DNA of 64,000 bases from a bacterium (GCA_030651285.1 JAUSCN010000020.1:1-64000), one strand, 5' to 3'. Numbered from the stretch's first letter, positions 28,189-36,580 are shown. Notes: a model not told the origin generated them from the sequence alone. Numbers and translations are program-made.

Positions 28189-28761
28189 TCAAGGATTATT
28201 TGAGAACGTGACAGATCCTGGCGGAGTAAGGATGCTCACATCCTTCGTCCATCCACTACAAGAAAAGGAGAAAGGGTTCGCCGGATCAAATCCGCCACTG
28301 ACTGCGATCGCACTGCCGCTCACGCTCGAAACTGCAGAAAGTTTGAGACCTGTCGTGGCACCCTTCTTCCACACATAGAGAAACGAGCCATCATCTATCA
28401 TCGATGCTGTCGAGAAGTTCACGCGCATCTTCGCATCAGCGACGTACATCGTACCCGCACGCTTCACCGTAGTACCTACGGTCACTGAACAAACCAGGGG
28501 TTGCTTGAAACTATAGAGATACGAAAGAGTATTTACCCCCGCGACTTTTGTTGGCGCCACCGGCTTCTGAGTCGTCGTACCGCTTCCTGTAGGACGTGCC
28601 GTAGACGGCTTAGCCGTCGTCTGTTGCGACGAGGTGCTGGAAGTTGTCGTCGCGATCAGTCCGGTCTCATCGCTCCCGCCAGAAGAACCGGAAAAGAGAT
28701 ACCATGCACCCCCGAGGACAACGATTGCTACAGCAATCCATATGATCTTTTGTTTATCCAT
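28189..28761 (-). CDS. Membrane-anchored protein of unknown function
   Basis: 190 residues from ATG 28761 (MDKQKI); ATG 28770 is also in frame. One membrane helix (about 6-22), a Ser/Thr/Pro-rich linker (about 30-70), and a small beta-rich extracellular domain with two Cys (LVCSV and SFSCSG) that may form a disulfide. The pattern SYLYSFKQPLVCSV ... GTMYVADAKMRV faintly resembles lipoprotein-carrier-like domains. First gene of the aminotransferase operon, 17 nt before it. Confidence 0.7.
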   Translation of the reverse strand: MDKQKIIWIAVAIVVLGGAWYLFSGSSGGSDETGLIATTTSSTSSQQTTAKPSTARPTGSGTTTQKPVAPTKVAGVNTLSYLYSFKQPLVCSVTVGTTVKRAGTMYVADAKMRVNFSTASMIDDGSFLYVWKKGATTGLKLSAVSSVSGSAIAVSGGFDPANPFSFSCSGWTKDVSILTPPGSVTFSNNP

Positions 28762-28824
28762 GTACTCCATATACCGGAAGCGTAGCATAACTAGAAAAAA
28801 GCGGGCTCAGGGAGGTGCTCAACC

Positions 28825-29442
28825 TTAGAACCCGTCAGACTCACTTGCTCCAGCCTTCAGAAAGCCAGCAAACAAATACCCCGCCGCAGACAATACAGCC
28901 CCTAACACGTCCATAAGCATGTCTTTCTGCGCATCCCAGATATCCCCTTGCGAGCCAAGGAAGGCTGCTCCCGCATCACCTCCAAACCCTGCAGCATACC
29001 ACCACTCAATCCACTCATAGAAAACCGCGACGAATGAAATGGCGAAGACAGCGTACGTCACTCCAATCCACTTTTTTGCTACCATCCCTTCCCCAACTAA
29101 GTACTCAATGATTGGCAATGCGTAGAAACCGACAGCGAAATGCCCGATGCGATCGAACATGTTCCGCTCGAATCCGAAGAAATTATTAAACCAGTCGAAT
29201 GGCACACGCTCGAACGTGTAGTGTCCGCCGATGGTATGCCAAAACGGGAGAACGAACATGAGCGCATACGCGGTATTCGAGAAACGAATCCCTCTCATGT
29301 AGAGGAATACGATGAAAGCAACGAGCGCGACGATCGGACCATTCTCCACGTACCACACGTCCCGCGAATACGGACTGATGCCCGCGACTATAAATTCGAT
29401 GACATACAATCCGAGCAACACATGCGGGAAATATTTTTTCAT
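28825..29442 (-). CDS. DUF2238 (YjdF-like) membrane protein
   Basis: 205 residues, about six membrane segments. The motif block WHTIGGHYTFERVPFDWFNNFFGFERNMFDRIGHF and YEWIEWW ... GSQGDIWDAQKDMLMDVLGA is characteristic of DUF2238. Function unknown. A shorter relative with the same motif logic is at 33417. Confidence 0.9.
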   Translation of the reverse strand: MKKYFPHVLLGLYVIEFIVAGISPYSRDVWYVENGPIVALVAFIVFLYMRGIRFSNTAYALMFVLPFWHTIGGHYTFERVPFDWFNNFFGFERNMFDRIGHFAVGFYALPIIEYLVGEGMVAKKWIGVTYAVFAISFVAVFYEWIEWWYAAGFGGDAGAAFLGSQGDIWDAQKDMLMDVLGAVLSAAGYLFAGFLKAGASESDGF

Positions 29443-29461
29443 AGCAAACGATTCGGTCAGA

Positions 29462-29833
29462 CTAGCCCAACCTGAACAAGAGCACTCCGGCGATCAGCGT
29501 AATAAGACCGAAGAGATTCACTGAATCTAAAAGCTTCTTGGTGACTAGTTTATGGAGCATTTCAGGGAAAAGGATATATGCGACACCCTTAGCGAGAATC
29601 ATCCAACCAAATATCGTAATGATTGTGCGCCACGTACCATCCCAGACATTGTGCTGAAGAAGAAACAGCGTCGAAAGGAAGATCAGGACAGCGCCCGTGA
29701 GATAGAGCATCGCCGGATGACTGAAAAAGTCCTGCAGCAGGTGCGGAACCGTCTTGCCGCGGAAGATGAGGAACAGCCCACTGACGACCATATATACTCC
29801 CAATATTTTTGCAGCGATAAGTGCGATATCCAT
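29462..29833 (-). CDS. Small four-helix membrane protein
   Basis: 123 residues, about four hydrophobic helices, no soluble domain. Sequence pattern (VSGLFLIFRGKTVPHLLQDF, GWMILAKGVAYILFPE) resembles small conserved integral membrane proteins with no known role. Adjacent to other small membrane genes on the same strand. Confidence 0.75.
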   Translation of the reverse strand: MDIALIAAKILGVYMVVSGLFLIFRGKTVPHLLQDFFSHPAMLYLTGAVLIFLSTLFLLQHNVWDGTWRTIITIFGWMILAKGVAYILFPEMLHKLVTKKLLDSVNLFGLITLIAGVLLFRLG

Positions 29834-29888
29834 ACGGATGAATGTATTGATTTATTACTGTTTCAGTATACCTCCTGCACCTCCTTTA

Positions 29889-30305
29889 TTACTTCCAAAC
29901 GCCCAAGATGAATCCGAACATCGCAAACACGACGAGTTGATATCCGGACTGAATCAAAAATCTCGCCCAAGATATCTTTGCTGAGTCATTGTTCCACATA
30001 GACGAGCTTGCAATAGTTGGCATCACAAACGCCGCCCAAACCCACAATGCGTTCTCAAGCCCTGAAGCCTCTTTCCACCCCTCCACGTAGAATGCGAGTA
30101 TCGTCACCTGAAAGAGGGTGAGCAGAAATTGCGTGATATACAGCGGCATTACCCTTTTCTGCATTTCGCCGCGCGCTCCTGTGGTGTCGAAATTTCCACC
30201 GACTACCTCAGCCCACTTTCTCCCGAACAACGGTCCATACCACACGACTGCAATAATCAATGCCAGCACGGTACACACGAGCACTGCTAGATAGTTGATC
30301 TCCAT
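29889..30305 (-). CDS. DUF1761 membrane protein
   Basis: 138 residues with four membrane segments. AVVWYGPLFGRKW near the N-terminus is the hallmark of DUF1761. No known function. Starts at ATG 30305 (MEINYLAV). Confidence 0.85.
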   Translation of the reverse strand: MEINYLAVLVCTVLALIIAVVWYGPLFGRKWAEVVGGNFDTTGARGEMQKRVMPLYITQFLLTLFQVTILAFYVEGWKEASGLENALWVWAAFVMPTIASSSMWNNDSAKISWARFLIQSGYQLVVFAMFGFILGVWK

Positions 30306-30375
30306 GAATATATTCAGTTGGTTAAATAATTAATAGACTCTCCTCTTCCTAAAGAGGATCAGACTAGAGACATGC

Positions 30376-30678
30376 CTATGCCTGCACTTTTAGCAATAAC
30401 TCGATCTTATCTTTATCAAAGATAGCCTCCTTCTTGCGCACGGCTGCCTTCAGTGGCAACAGATACACGCCCGATTTCTTATCGGGAAAGATAGACGTCT
30501 TCCAACTCGTATCCCCTATCGTCACCGCGACAGGAAGCGAGCCCCAACCCCTTTTCATGCTACCGAACTTTTTCTTTATTTCCTCTGATTCTTTCTTGGG
30601 AACCGCCGCGAAGTGCCATCCGGCCATGCCCGGATACTGCCATACGCTTGATTTGATTTTGAATTGACTGGACTTCAT
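30376..30678 (-). CDS. DUF1905 domain protein
   Basis: 100 residues spanning one DUF1905 domain: WHFAAVPKKESEEIKKKFG, GSLPVAVTIGDTSWKTSIFPDKKSG, LPLKAAVRKKE. Small beta-barrel-like cytosolic domain of unknown function. It starts 7 nt after the META-domain gene stop, same strand. Confidence 0.88.
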   Translation of the reverse strand: MKSSQFKIKSSVWQYPGMAGWHFAAVPKKESEEIKKKFGSMKRGWGSLPVAVTIGDTSWKTSIFPDKKSGVYLLPLKAAVRKKEAIFDKDKIELLLKVQA

Positions 30679-30685
30679 TTCCTCA

Positions 30686-31600
30686 TCATCGGAAGATGAA
30701 CGAGCCAGAGTCGAGTTTCAAATCAAACACCAACTCGCCTTTCGATGTGAAGAGGTAGCTCTGCACTTCTCCGAGCATCTTTCCGAACTCACCTTCCTGA
30801 GAACCTTCGCAGTACATCATAGTAGTCGCAATGTTTCCGAAGGAAATCTTCTTGTCCTGGGTCGTATATTTCCCAGACATCGCATTGCAGTCGGTTGTCG
30901 CCCTGAATGTGCCGTCGCTCTTAAACGTGAGCGTGAATGCTTTTGTTTTCTTTGGCGTCACGGTGGTGTCGTTGCTGTACCGAGTAGAGATCCAGTCCCA
31001 TGTCTTCATCGTGAGTGTCATGCGGGACGGATCTGCTTCGCCCTCAAAGTTTTGCATAACGATGCCGAACTGCATCGTCTCCGGATTAAGTTTGAGCCAG
31101 AGACTCTTCCCGACTGATGGGCGCACCGCAAAGCTCTCGCCTGGCGCGCGATCAGCATAATTCAATAGAAGCTTCCCATCTCTAATTTCTGTCGGCTGCG
31201 GAGCGATCCTGTCGCCGAGCAATACCGCATCCGTACCGCGATATCCATCAGACGTCTTTATCGCGGCGACCGCGTAGAAGTACGTCCCACTGCCCCCGGT
31301 ACTTTGCGTAAGAAGAAATCCTATATCAGTGACACCATCACCGTTTAAATCTCCCGTCGCCTCATTCCCAAAATACTGAGTCACCACCTTAGAAGCTGAT
31401 CCTGGCGCCGCAGCAACTTCTGCATGACCGTCTACAAGCGTCACTGGTAGTCCCGCGATTATATAGGTCGCACTCTTATAATCTGTAGCGATCGGCTGCT
31501 GTTGAGTAGGAGCCACAGCTGTTCTGCTGCTCATCCAAAACAAAAATCCGACAACGACAAATAGGACGGCAATCGACAAAATGACGGGATACTTTTTCAT
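30686..31600 (-). CDS. Membrane-anchored META-domain (HslJ-like) protein
   Basis: 304 residues. One N-terminal helix (about 5-23); a middle domain with a GDLNGDGVTDIGF calcium-loop-like motif; C-terminal META domain with KSDGTFRATTDCNAMSGKY and MMYCEGSQEGEF, two Cys as in HslJ-like proteins. Such domains are linked to heat or antibiotic stress and secretion, without a known reaction. TACACT (31607-31612, minus) ends exactly 6 nt before the ATG. Confidence 0.88.
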   Translation of the reverse strand: MKKYPVILSIAVLFVVVGFLFWMSSRTAVAPTQQQPIATDYKSATYIIAGLPVTLVDGHAEVAAAPGSASKVVTQYFGNEATGDLNGDGVTDIGFLLTQSTGGSGTYFYAVAAIKTSDGYRGTDAVLLGDRIAPQPTEIRDGKLLLNYADRAPGESFAVRPSVGKSLWLKLNPETMQFGIVMQNFEGEADPSRMTLTMKTWDWISTRYSNDTTVTPKKTKAFTLTFKSDGTFRATTDCNAMSGKYTTQDKKISFGNIATTMMYCEGSQEGEFGKMLGEVQSYLFTSKGELVFDLKLDSGSFIFR

Positions 31601-31650
31601 ATCTACAGTGTAGCACCGGAACTTTCCCCCAACAGCGCGGGTGTCTTGCC

Positions 31651-32658
31651 CTACACCCGAACAGGTACCGTGCGAATGGACGAAAGGTACGCACCACCTA
31701 CGAACAGAAGCCCAATAAGACCCGTGATCGGCTCAGGAATATCGAAGAAGAAGCTTGCGAACATAGCCCCCGCCAGGCCAAGGATCGCCCAGTGCGCGCC
31801 ATGCTCTATGTACATGAGTTTAGAGAGCGTCCCGTTGTGCACCATATAGACCGTGAGCGCACGCACGAAATACGCGCCAATGCCGAGACCGGCAGCGATG
31901 ATCGGGATACTCGTCGAAAGCGCAAAGGCTCCTGCCACACTATCGAGAGAGAACGACGTATCAAGCACCTCGAGATACAAGAAGGAAGCGAGACCTGCTC
32001 CTGCCACATCCTTCCCTGAAATATCGAGCGAGCTCGTGGCTCCCTGCATAAGGATGAAGAGCACGATTGCGAATATGCCGGCGAAGAAAATTCCTATGGC
32101 GTGCTCCGGCGCAAAAAACGCGATACCCATCAGGACACAAAGTGCGATAGCGATTTCTACCGCCTCAATACTCCCCCAACGAGCGAAATGTCGCTCGACA
32201 TGATGGATCCAGTGCACCTCCTTCTGTTCGTCGAAGAAGTACTTGAGTCCAACCATCGTCAGGAACATGCCGCCGAACGAAGCGATGATGTGGTGCGACT
32301 CATGGAGCAGATGCGCATATTGCTCCGGATCGAACAATGCGATCGATGCGATCGTAAGCGGAGACACCGCGACAGAAGCAGCGACAATAAGGATCGGGAG
32401 CACAACACGCGTGATAAACACCGATGAGAAGATGCCCCATGTAAGGAATCGGTGCTGCCATTTCGGACTCATCTTCTCGAGCACGCGTGCATTCGCCACG
32501 GCATTATCAAACGAAAGCGTAACTTCCAGCGCCACAAGCAATCCAGCCGTGAATAGCGCTACCGGCCCCAGATATACTCCCACTGCAGTAAGTATCGCGA
32601 CTGATACGATGCTCGGGATAATAAAAGGACGGAATGTTGAAATGATGTCAGTAGGCAT
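31651..32658 (-). CDS. DUF475 (TerC-like) membrane protein
   Basis: 335 residues with about nine membrane segments. TerC/DUF475 signature acidic sites in helices: LEVTLSFDNAVANARVL and LYLEVLDTSFSLDSVAGAF. TerC-type proteins are implicated in metal (Mn/Ca) export or tellurite resistance. TACACT ends 6 nt before the ATG and overlaps the -10 of the divergent nucleotidyltransferase gene. Confidence 0.9.
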   Translation of the reverse strand: MPTDIISTFRPFIIPSIVSVAILTAVGVYLGPVALFTAGLLVALEVTLSFDNAVANARVLEKMSPKWQHRFLTWGIFSSVFITRVVLPILIVAASVAVSPLTIASIALFDPEQYAHLLHESHHIIASFGGMFLTMVGLKYFFDEQKEVHWIHHVERHFARWGSIEAVEIAIALCVLMGIAFFAPEHAIGIFFAGIFAIVLFILMQGATSSLDISGKDVAGAGLASFLYLEVLDTSFSLDSVAGAFALSTSIPIIAAGLGIGAYFVRALTVYMVHNGTLSKLMYIEHGAHWAILGLAGAMFASFFFDIPEPITGLIGLLFVGGAYLSSIRTVPVRV

Positions 32659-32664
32659 CGAAAA

Positions 32665-32674
32665 AGTGTATCAT
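32665..32674. promoter_or_regulatory. Overlapping divergent -10 boxes
   Basis: TACACT (minus, 32670-32665) ends 6 nt before the DUF475 ATG, and TATCAT (plus, 32669-32674) ends 7 nt before the nucleotidyltransferase ATG. The boxes share two bases, so polymerase probably cannot use both at once. Confidence 0.65.
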
Positions 32675-32681
32675 GTGGCCT

Positions 32682-33170
32682 ATGAAGCCGGCGAAAATCA
32701 TCTCGTTTGAGGAATTCGACAAAATACGAGACACCCTAGGAAAGATCGTGTGCACTTCGGGAGGATACGACCCTATTCATCCTGGACACGCATCCTGCAT
32801 TTACGAATCGAAGAAATACGGAGACACGGTAGTAGTGATAGTGAACGGTGATAATTTCCTACGGAAGAAGAAAGGCAAGCCATTCATGGACCTGAAGACC
32901 CGGTGCCAGGTCGTCTCGCACGTGCGCGGCGCAGATTACGTGATTCCTTTTGAGATTGAGAACGATCAGACCGTATGCGTCGCGCTCGAACGAATCAAGC
33001 CCCACGTATTCACAAAAGGCGGTGACAGGATCGACGAGAAGACCATCCCCGAGTGGGGCGTATGCAAAGAGAATGGTATTGAGGTCATTTCAGGTGTCGG
33101 CCTGAAAAAAGACTGGAGCAGCTCCGACTTCCTCCGCGAATGGGCGGAGTTCAAGAGATCTCAGGATTAA
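32682..33170 (+). CDS. Cytidylyltransferase-like nucleotidyltransferase
   Basis: 162 residues. The CTP/ATP-binding loop CTSGGYDPIHPGHAS carries the HxGH motif; WSSSDFLREW matches the distal (S/T)SxxR-type site. Similar to RfaE/HldE C-terminal and glycerol-phosphate cytidylyltransferases; the sugar or alcohol substrate is unknown. ATG 32682 is supported by the -10 box 7 nt upstream; an ATG at 32673 is in frame but overlaps the box. Confidence 0.88.
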   Translation: MKPAKIISFEEFDKIRDTLGKIVCTSGGYDPIHPGHASCIYESKKYGDTVVVIVNGDNFLRKKKGKPFMDLKTRCQVVSHVRGADYVIPFEIENDQTVCVALERIKPHVFTKGGDRIDEKTIPEWGVCKENGIEVISGVGLKKDWSSSDFLREWAEFKRSQD

Positions 33171-33195
33171 CTCGGCTTTAAAAGCCGAGTTTTTC
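33170..33195. terminator. Bidirectional terminator between convergent genes
   Basis: ACTCGGCTTT/AAAGCCGAGT (33170-33179/33181-33190) followed by TTTTT on the plus strand. The stem overlaps the stop codons of both flanking genes. Confidence 0.85.
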
Positions 33196-33378
33196 GTTCA
33201 CAAGAATCACGTGCACCTTCCGACCCATCATCGGATGCTCTTTATGAAGAATGAGTTCTTTTGCGAGAGCTTCAGCTCCGGAGGTGACAGTCAGCGGAAA
33301 AAATCCGTTTGCCGTAAGCGCTTTCTCTACCGTTGCGATACGTTCTACCGATGCGAGTGCATCAAAGGCATTGGCCAT
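33178..33378 (-). CDS. Short LUD-domain-like protein or remnant
   Basis: 66 residues. ATVEKALTANGFFPLTVTSGAEALAKELIL resembles the first helices and strand of LUD-domain (LutC-type) proteins, which are normally about 200 residues, so it may be a decayed copy or a small stand-alone protein. TATGAT lies 8 nt before the ATG and the stop sits in a shared terminator, which argues that it is expressed. Confidence 0.45.
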   Translation of the reverse strand: MANAFDALASVERIATVEKALTANGFFPLTVTSGAEALAKELILHKEHPMMGRKVHVILVNEKLGF

Positions 33379-33416
33379 ATCGGCCCATCATACCCCGCTC
33401 CAAAAAGTCGCAACTG

Positions 33417-34094
33417 TTAATAACGATCGCCTTTGAATATCCTTAGCACCCAGGGAGTAAATGGGAGACGCTTGTGTCGATGCATCCAGAAATACCCAAT
33501 GATGCTTATGATGAGCGCGCCAACCAAATCAGCAATAAGGTCCCACATAGTGTCCGTACCATCTGTCTGCCAATGGTTCCCGGAAAAACTATCTCCCGCG
33601 AATTCAAATATTTCCCACCCTGCCCCGATTGCCAGAGAAAACGCGATGGCAAATATTGAAACGAAGAGAGGGCTCAGACCGAGGCTTATTTTCCTGTGTT
33701 CATTCAATATATAGACGAGCACATATCCGCTCGCACCGAGCAGGAGCCCTGACTGGAAGTGTGTGAACTTGTCCCAGAACGGAACATAGTAGTAGAAGCG
33801 TGCGACCTCCCCCAAGAAAAGGGTTGAGAACGAGAACACGACGATGCCGAACTCGATCGCAAATGGCAGATAGAGCCGATACCGCTCTTTGAGGATAGAT
33901 GGCACGAACATAAGAAGAAAAATAATTCCCGCGCTCAATGCCGATTCAAGATTCCCTCGCCACACAAACACGCCGACAGCGATCAGGACCAAAGCATCCA
34001 TCGCGTAATAGACCGAGAGCGTCACGCCGTTTCGGTATGCTTGCGACACATGCAGGTCGTCTACTATTTCGATTTTCGGCTTATCTGGCATCAT
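33417..34094 (-). CDS. DUF2238-like membrane protein
   Basis: 225 residues, about six membrane segments, and a 25-residue cytosolic N-terminus. WDKFTHFQSGLLLGASGYVL and GAGWEIFEFAGDSFSGN ... GTDTMWDLIADLVGALI mirror the motif logic of the DUF2238 protein at 28825 (His-rich helix, WE-x-x-E, DxxxDLxxD). Function unknown. Confidence 0.8.
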   Translation of the reverse strand: MMPDKPKIEIVDDLHVSQAYRNGVTLSVYYAMDALVLIAVGVFVWRGNLESALSAGIIFLLMFVPSILKERYRLYLPFAIEFGIVVFSFSTLFLGEVARFYYYVPFWDKFTHFQSGLLLGASGYVLVYILNEHRKISLGLSPLFVSIFAIAFSLAIGAGWEIFEFAGDSFSGNHWQTDGTDTMWDLIADLVGALIISIIGYFWMHRHKRLPFTPWVLRIFKGDRY

Positions 34095-34143
34095 ACCTAT
34101 TTCCAGTAAGCCTACACCACTTTGGGCTGCTCGCCCCTACGCA

Positions 34144-34269
34144 TTACCGCACCTTGATCGCACCCTGCACGAGCTCAGGAAAAAATCCTTCAGAGATTCT
34201 TCCCGTCATCGCATACTCATAGAGCGCAAACTTGAATATCGCTCCGAGCGACTGAGAGACGATACTCAT
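34144..34269 (-). CDS. Possible 41-residue small protein
   Basis: ATG at 34269 opens a 41-codon frame (MSIVSQSLGAIFKFALYEYA...) ending TAA at 34144. Upstream on the minus strand lie TATACT and GAGGAGGAG, but the ribosome binding site is about 13 nt from the ATG, longer than ideal. The rest of the 34095-34490 interval shows no gene. It may be a leader of the DUF2238-like gene 50 nt downstream. Confidence 0.35.
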   Translation of the reverse strand: MSIVSQSLGAIFKFALYEYAMTGRISEGFFPELVQGAIKVR

Positions 34270-34490
34270 GGAGAAAAACTGACTCCTCCTCAAGTATAAA
34301 AATTATTAAAGCAAGTACTTACTGATCCAGAAACGACTGAGATTCTCCATATCACCCTAACGGAATCGGGAGTGGAATTGAATGAGCTGGAGAAGCGATG
34401 GATGAAATGAATACGCAAAGTGCCACAACACTAAAGCTGTTTCTCCGTTTGCGCTCCGGCTGAAATGGAGCTGAGATTGTATTTTCTAAC

Positions 34491-34937
34491 TTAAGACGCC
34501 ACATCCTTTTCGGAAGGAAAATATTTTCTGCCATTTTTATATGCATCAAAAGAAAGCTTACAAAATTCAAAAGTCGGACCTTCCGGCACATTATCCAGAT
34601 CAAACCATTTCCATTCTTCTGCCTTCTCAGGCTCCAAGACCACAGGTTCGCCACCTGCCCAATCAGCCACTAAGCCTATATGCACATAGTGTTTTGGAGC
34701 ATATTTCTTTACATTCGTAAGGTACAGAAATCTGATATTTTTAATCTCTAACCCGCACTCTTCTCGCGTTTCTCGTATAGCACAATCCTCAAATGATTCC
34801 AGATTCTCAAGATGACCCCCAGGAAACCCATACTCGCCCGCTCCGTGCGAGCCTTTGCGTTTAGCCAATAGCACTTTCCCATCCTTAAGTATCATGACTC
34901 CCACGCCAACCATAGGCCTAGCTCCCTGAGTATCCAT
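34491..34937 (-). CDS. NUDIX hydrolase (MutT/NUDT15-like)
   Basis: 148 residues. The Nudix box is complete: GGHLENLESFEDCAIRETREECGL (G-x5-E-x7-R-E-x2-E-E). It hydrolyses a nucleoside diphosphate-linked substrate, probably a nucleotide; the preceding RPMVGVGVMILKDGKVLL fits the MTH2/ADP-ribose-like group. TATACT lies 9 nt before ATG 34937. Confidence 0.92.
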   Translation of the reverse strand: MDTQGARPMVGVGVMILKDGKVLLAKRKGSHGAGEYGFPGGHLENLESFEDCAIRETREECGLEIKNIRFLYLTNVKKYAPKHYVHIGLVADWAGGEPVVLEPEKAEEWKWFDLDNVPEGPTFEFCKLSFDAYKNGRKYFPSEKDVAS

Positions 34938-35009
34938 ACCAGGTCCAGTATAACTTTAAATAGCTCACATTGTGATAGCCAGCGGGTAAATCCTGAAAAA
35001 CACCACGGT

Positions 35010-35061
35010 GTCCGCCCACCAATGCCCCGTCCGCTTTGCGGCGAGGCATTGGTGGGCGGAC
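35010..35061. repeat. Perfect 17-bp inverted repeat, GC-rich
   Basis: 35010-35026 and 35045-35061 are exact reverse complements (stem GTCCGCCCACCAATGCC), with an 18-nt spacer holding a small CCG/CGG stem. On the minus strand it is followed by ACACCGTGGTGT and a T-run, so it could act as a terminator for the histidine phosphatase gene, though it is longer and more GC-rich than other terminators here. Confidence 0.8.
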
Positions 35062-35100
35062 TGTTTTACTACCTGACCGTCTGGGACGCTGACACTCGTT

Positions 35101-35688
35101 TCAGATTGTTTGTCGATTAAAAAAAGGGTTTGTATAGTTTTGTCCATCATACTCAACTACACTCATAGATCCATATTCAGGATACAGCTTCAAACTCTCT
35201 TCGACAGGTATGGCAAATATCTTTTGGAGAAGAACTCTGACACTGCTTCCATGAGAAACGATGCAAATATTTTTTTGATGTGATTGAGAAATCACACGTA
35301 GCGCCGTAAGCATTCTCGATTCAAATTGTTTCCATGACTCTCCGCTTGGCGGAACAAACTCATACCGCTCTTCGGTACTCTTATTACCAAGAATCTTACC
35401 CACTTCATCCCAAGTTTTTCCCGCGAAATCCCCCCATTTTCTCCCCTGAAGCCCCTCCAGGTATTGAGTAGGTATGGAAAGTTCCTGTGAGATAATTTCA
35501 GCACTCTCTTTTGTACGAATCTCCGGAGACGAAACGATCAGACCTATTTCTTCCTTTTTCAAGACTGAGCACAAAGCGATTATCGTGCTTCTGCCTTTTT
35601 CACTAAGCGAAACAGGATCATTCACGTCATGGAGTACGCTGGAATTTTCACCCTCAAGCTCTCCGTGTCTGATAAAAATAATTCTCAT
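35101..35688 (-). CDS. Histidine phosphatase family protein
   Basis: 195 residues. The phosphoglycerate mutase/phosphatase motif FIRHGELEG carries the catalytic His and Arg; SSPEIRTKESAEII and IVSHGSSVRVLL provide the second Arg and His. Likely a small-molecule phosphatase. TACAAT ends 7 nt before the ATG. Confidence 0.92.
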   Translation of the reverse strand: MRIIFIRHGELEGENSSVLHDVNDPVSLSEKGRSTIIALCSVLKKEEIGLIVSSPEIRTKESAEIISQELSIPTQYLEGLQGRKWGDFAGKTWDEVGKILGNKSTEERYEFVPPSGESWKQFESRMLTALRVISQSHQKNICIVSHGSSVRVLLQKIFAIPVEESLKLYPEYGSMSVVEYDGQNYTNPFFNRQTI

Positions 35689-35837
35689 CTTTTTGATTGT
35701 ATCAAAACACTCCTCTGCACTTTTGCTGACCGTCTCGAGTTAGAACCGTGGTCGGTCAAGCCCCCATTGCTCCGCTTGGCTAGCGCGAGCTATTCCCAAA
35801 CGACGCGTCTCGAGCACTACAATAAATTTTTTAGTAG

Positions 35838-36380
35838 TTAACGAATCTCATATTTTATAAGACCAGCTGTCAACAAATTGACCTGTCCTGTTTTTTGATC
35901 AAATTCGGTAGTTTTTGGAAAGAATCCGTAATCTGTTGCGAAGAAATAAGGAAGCCCCCTGCCTGGTACATCGCCCTTCTTAATGACTAAGTGGTATTGA
36001 GAACCATCAATATCAACAATGTAACCAGGATATACAGGATAAGAAATTACTCCCCGTTGATGATTAAGTTCGCCTGTCGCCGTGAGCGGCGTAACAGTTG
36101 CATCTGTTACAACATAGGTGTGCCAAAAACCGTCATTTGCTTTTAGAGTAAGATCATCTTCGTTTTTTATCGCCAATTGAAAATCTGCCGCATAAGATCC
36201 ATCGCCTTGTTTTGTGAAAGTTATAACATCGCTATATACACCATTCTGTTTGGCAATCATTTTCAGGTTTGGTTGTGGCGATGTGAAGAAGCCAAATGCA
36301 CGTCCTACAAGGAAGATAATCCCTGCAGCTACTACAGTCGATAACAAGTTCGTCAAGAAATTCATCCAAAATTCACTCAT
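35838..36380 (-). CDS. Membrane-anchored protein of unknown function
   Basis: 180 residues: one N-terminal helix (about 8-32) then a soluble, beta-rich domain with no recognised motif. Its ATG (36380) lies one base after the 3' end of tRNA-Gln, with no promoter or ribosome binding site of its own between them. Base composition is more AT-rich than the neighbours. Confidence 0.7.
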   Translation of the reverse strand: MSEFWMNFLTNLLSTVVAAGIIFLVGRAFGFFTSPQPNLKMIAKQNGVYSDVITFTKQGDGSYAADFQLAIKNEDDLTLKANDGFWHTYVVTDATVTPLTATGELNHQRGVISYPVYPGYIVDIDGSQYHLVIKKGDVPGRGLPYFFATDYGFFPKTTEFDQKTGQVNLLTAGLIKYEIR

Positions 36381-36381
36381 G

Positions 36382-36452
36382 CTGCCAGACTTGGATTCGA
36401 ACCAAGATAAACGGATTCAGAGTCCGTTGTCCTACCATTAGACGATCTGGCA
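36382..36452 (-). tRNA. tRNA-Gln (CTG)
   Basis: Acceptor TGCCAGA/TCTGGCA, D-arm GTC-TAATGGTAG-GAC, anticodon stem ACGGA/TCCGT with loop CTCTGAA (anticodon CUG), T-arm CTTGG-TTCGAAT-CCAAG. CCA is not encoded: discriminator G is followed by C and then the ATG of the next gene. Confidence 0.93.
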
Positions 36453-36540
36453 ATTTATTTTCGCACCCGAACAACTGTACACTCTTCCATTCAAACAGCG
36501 AACATCGCGGACTGCCAATTCATCTGACTCATTGGCACTG

Positions 36541-36577
36541 CGGTTTGTGACCAATCACTTCGTTCTTGGACAAACCG
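36541..36577. repeat. Hairpin next to the tRNA-Gln remnant
   Basis: CGGTTTGT (36541-36548) pairs with ACAAACCG (36570-36577), and CCAA with TTGG inside it; loop of 11 nt. It lies between tRNA-Gln and the duplicated tRNA fragment. Confidence 0.7.
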
Positions 36578-36580
36578 GGA

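Noticed and set aside
34144..34490. Riboswitch in the 34.1-34.5 kb gap
   Set aside because: I could not find a known aptamer pattern; only a weak small ORF is visible.
34352..34654. 100-codon minus-strand frame next to the NUDIX gene
   Set aside because: It is an alternative frame of the NUDIX coding region; no domain or start signal supports it.
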